DNA of 64,000 nt from DASWOJ01 sp964250755. Its GTDB lineage: Bacteria; Pseudomonadota; Alphaproteobacteria; Acetobacterales; Acetobacteraceae. The position numbers and the translations under genes are program-made. The notes under the pieces are model-generated. The model searched no databases, was not told the DNA's origin, and worked only from the letters and a program-made list of their open reading frames with translations. Positions 63,032-64,000 of the stretch are shown here, in pieces; positions within the stretch are counted from its first letter, which is position 1, and every line of letters begins with the position of its first letter. The DNA lies in assembly GCA_964250755.1 (NCBI GenBank), contig CAXUHB010000006.1, positions 1 to 64,000 on the forward strand. Direction: 5' to 3'.

Positions 63032-63865
63032 ATGCTCCCCATGCCCGTCCTGGACCACGCCGTCATCAACGTGCGCGATGGGCTGGATGCCGCGGCGGAC
63101 CTGTGGGCGCGGCTGGGCTTCACGCTCACGCCGCGCGGGCACCACACGCTCGGGTCCAGCAACCACTTGGCGGTGCTGGGCACGGACTACCTGGAACTGC
63201 TGGGCGTCCAGCCCGGCAACGCGCGGACGGACGTGCTGGACTGGCCTGCCGGGCTGAACGGGCTGGTGTTCAAGACCTATGACGCCGACGCCACCTGCCG
63301 GACCCTGAGCGCCGCCGGGCTGCCGGCGCTGCCCGTGCAGGCGTTCTCCCGCCCGGTGGACACGCCGGAGGGGGGCACCGGGGACGCCGCCTTCCGCACC
63401 GTGCGGATGGATCGGGAGGCATGGCCGGCAGGGCGGCTGTTCTTCTGCCAGCACCTGACGCCCGGGCTGGTCTGGCACGACGCCTGGCGCCGGCACGCCA
63501 ACGGGGCGCTGGGCATCGCAGGCTTCATCATTGCGGCGGAGGACCCGGCGGGTCCGGCAGGGCTGCTCGGGCGCGTGTTCGGCGCGGACCGGGTGTCGGC
63601 GCGGACGGGGCGCGCCGGCATGGCCGCCGGGCTGGCGCAGGTGGACGTGCTGACGCCGGATGCGCTGGCGGGGCGCCTCGGCGATGCCGCGCCGCCAGCC
63701 GACGGGCGGGCGCAGCGGATGGCGGCGCTGGTGCTGCGCACCGCTTCCCTGGACCAGGCCGCGGCGGCGCTGCGCTCGGGCGGCGTGGACCACCGGCGCG
63801 GCCCCGCGGGGATCACCGTGCCCGCGTCCGCCCTGGGCGGGCTGGCGCTGGTGTTCCAGGACTAG
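63032..63865 (+). CDS. VOC family (glyoxalase-like) protein
   Basis: A 277-residue protein resembling the Glyoxalase_3/VOC family. The first beta-alpha module begins LDHAVINVRDGLDAAADLWARLGF, with DHAVI supplying a likely metal ligand; a second metal-ligand region is LFFCQHLTPGLVWH. The C-terminal half repeats the fold less clearly. Substrate unknown. The ATG at 63032 has GAGG upstream and gives the standard start; frames further upstream are noise. Confidence 0.8.
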   Translation: MLPMPVLDHAVINVRDGLDAAADLWARLGFTLTPRGHHTLGSSNHLAVLGTDYLELLGVQPGNARTDVLDWPAGLNGLVFKTYDADATCRTLSAAGLPALPVQAFSRPVDTPEGGTGDAAFRTVRMDREAWPAGRLFFCQHLTPGLVWHDAWRRHANGALGIAGFIIAAEDPAGPAGLLGRVFGADRVSARTGRAGMAAGLAQVDVLTPDALAGRLGDAAPPADGRAQRMAALVLRTASLDQAAAALRSGGVDHRRGPAGITVPASALGGLALVFQD

Positions 63866-63870
63866 CCGGG

Positions 63871-64000
63871 ATGGCCGCCCTGGCAAGCGCCCCGGCCCTG
63901 CTGGTCGCCAACGAGCACAGCCGCCGCGGCCGGGAGGTCGGCCCGTTCATGGAGGCGCTGCAGGCCGGCGGCCTGGTCCTGCGCCAGGAGCATTGCCGCC
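63871..64000 (+). CDS. Possible lipid kinase (DAGK-like), truncated by the window edge
   Basis: Only 43 codons are visible before the window ends. The segment ALLVANEHSRRGREV resembles the nucleotide-binding start of diacylglycerol-kinase-like (YegS/BmrU) proteins, in which a VNPxS-x-RG-type loop follows the first strand. It starts five bases after the VOC gene and is probably in its operon. Identification is tentative. Confidence 0.4.
   Translation, partial: MAALASAPALLVANEHSRRGREVGPFMEALQAGGLVLRQEHCR

Overview
The window is high-GC DNA from a free-living Gram-negative bacterium, most likely an alphaproteobacterium of the Rhodospirillales / Acetobacteraceae (Roseomonas-like) type. That placement rests on gene content and order: fabI next to aroC, rpe translationally coupled to a heparinase-family gene, minC-minD-minE, a complete alphaproteobacterial-style cpa/tad pilus operon, clpS, pobA, and a strong GC bias at third codon positions. 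It is an inference from gene families. One 100-base run of N (38237-38336) marks a scaffold join. I see no tRNA, rRNA, CRISPR array, intact transposase or prophage gene.

Layout. 1-7557: a surface-glycan cluster (GT4 glycosyltransferase, SAM methyltransferase, Wzx-type flippase, two GT2 enzymes, a second GT4). 7687-14193: mixed metabolic and stress genes (nitronate monooxygenase, DUF3140, an orphan SoxA-like diheme cytochrome, DUF892 ferritin-like protein, a crotonase lacking both catalytic glutamates, PRC-barrel protein, MFS transporter, small glycine-zipper protein). 14278-24441: a second glycan cluster with a 1315-residue methyltransferase/GT2/GT4 fusion, converging on a FkbM methyltransferase and a polytopic membrane protein. 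24755-31925: housekeeping (fabI, aroC, rpe, heparinase-like) and a small copper-type pair. 31938-35812: secreted proteins, an ArsR regulator and minCDE. 36270-37009: a decayed microbial rhodopsin gene. 37402-43489: an unknown helical protein and two divergent, homologous envelope proteins (Cys4 ribbon, membrane helix, PstS-like domain, OmpA peptidoglycan-binding domain). 44162-47253: a DUF697-type GTPase and a lytic transglycosylase. 47507-60339: the Tad pilus locus (three Flp pilins, cpaA-cpaB-cpaC-short cpaD-cpaE-cpaF-tadB-tadC-tadD, then tadG/tadE-like pseudopilins). 60422-64000: clpS, pobA, a secreted protein, a VOC protein and a truncated lipid-kinase-like gene.

How it fits together. The two glycan clusters, the flippase, the envelope receptors, the GTPase, the transglycosylase and the Tad pilus all concern the cell surface and attachment; minCDE places the division septum. 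Many genes are joined by stop/start overlaps, most strikingly tadB to tadC, which are bridged by a 25-codon repeat ORF overlapping both neighbours.

A second theme runs through the window: short tandem duplications of 12-19 bp, often sitting exactly on stop codons. They appear at the ends of the DUF3140 and SoxA genes, the membrane protein, minC, the first OmpA-type gene and tadB. The most notable single find is the rhodopsin relic, which still shows the retinal-lysine helix but carries two amber codons and two frameshifts.
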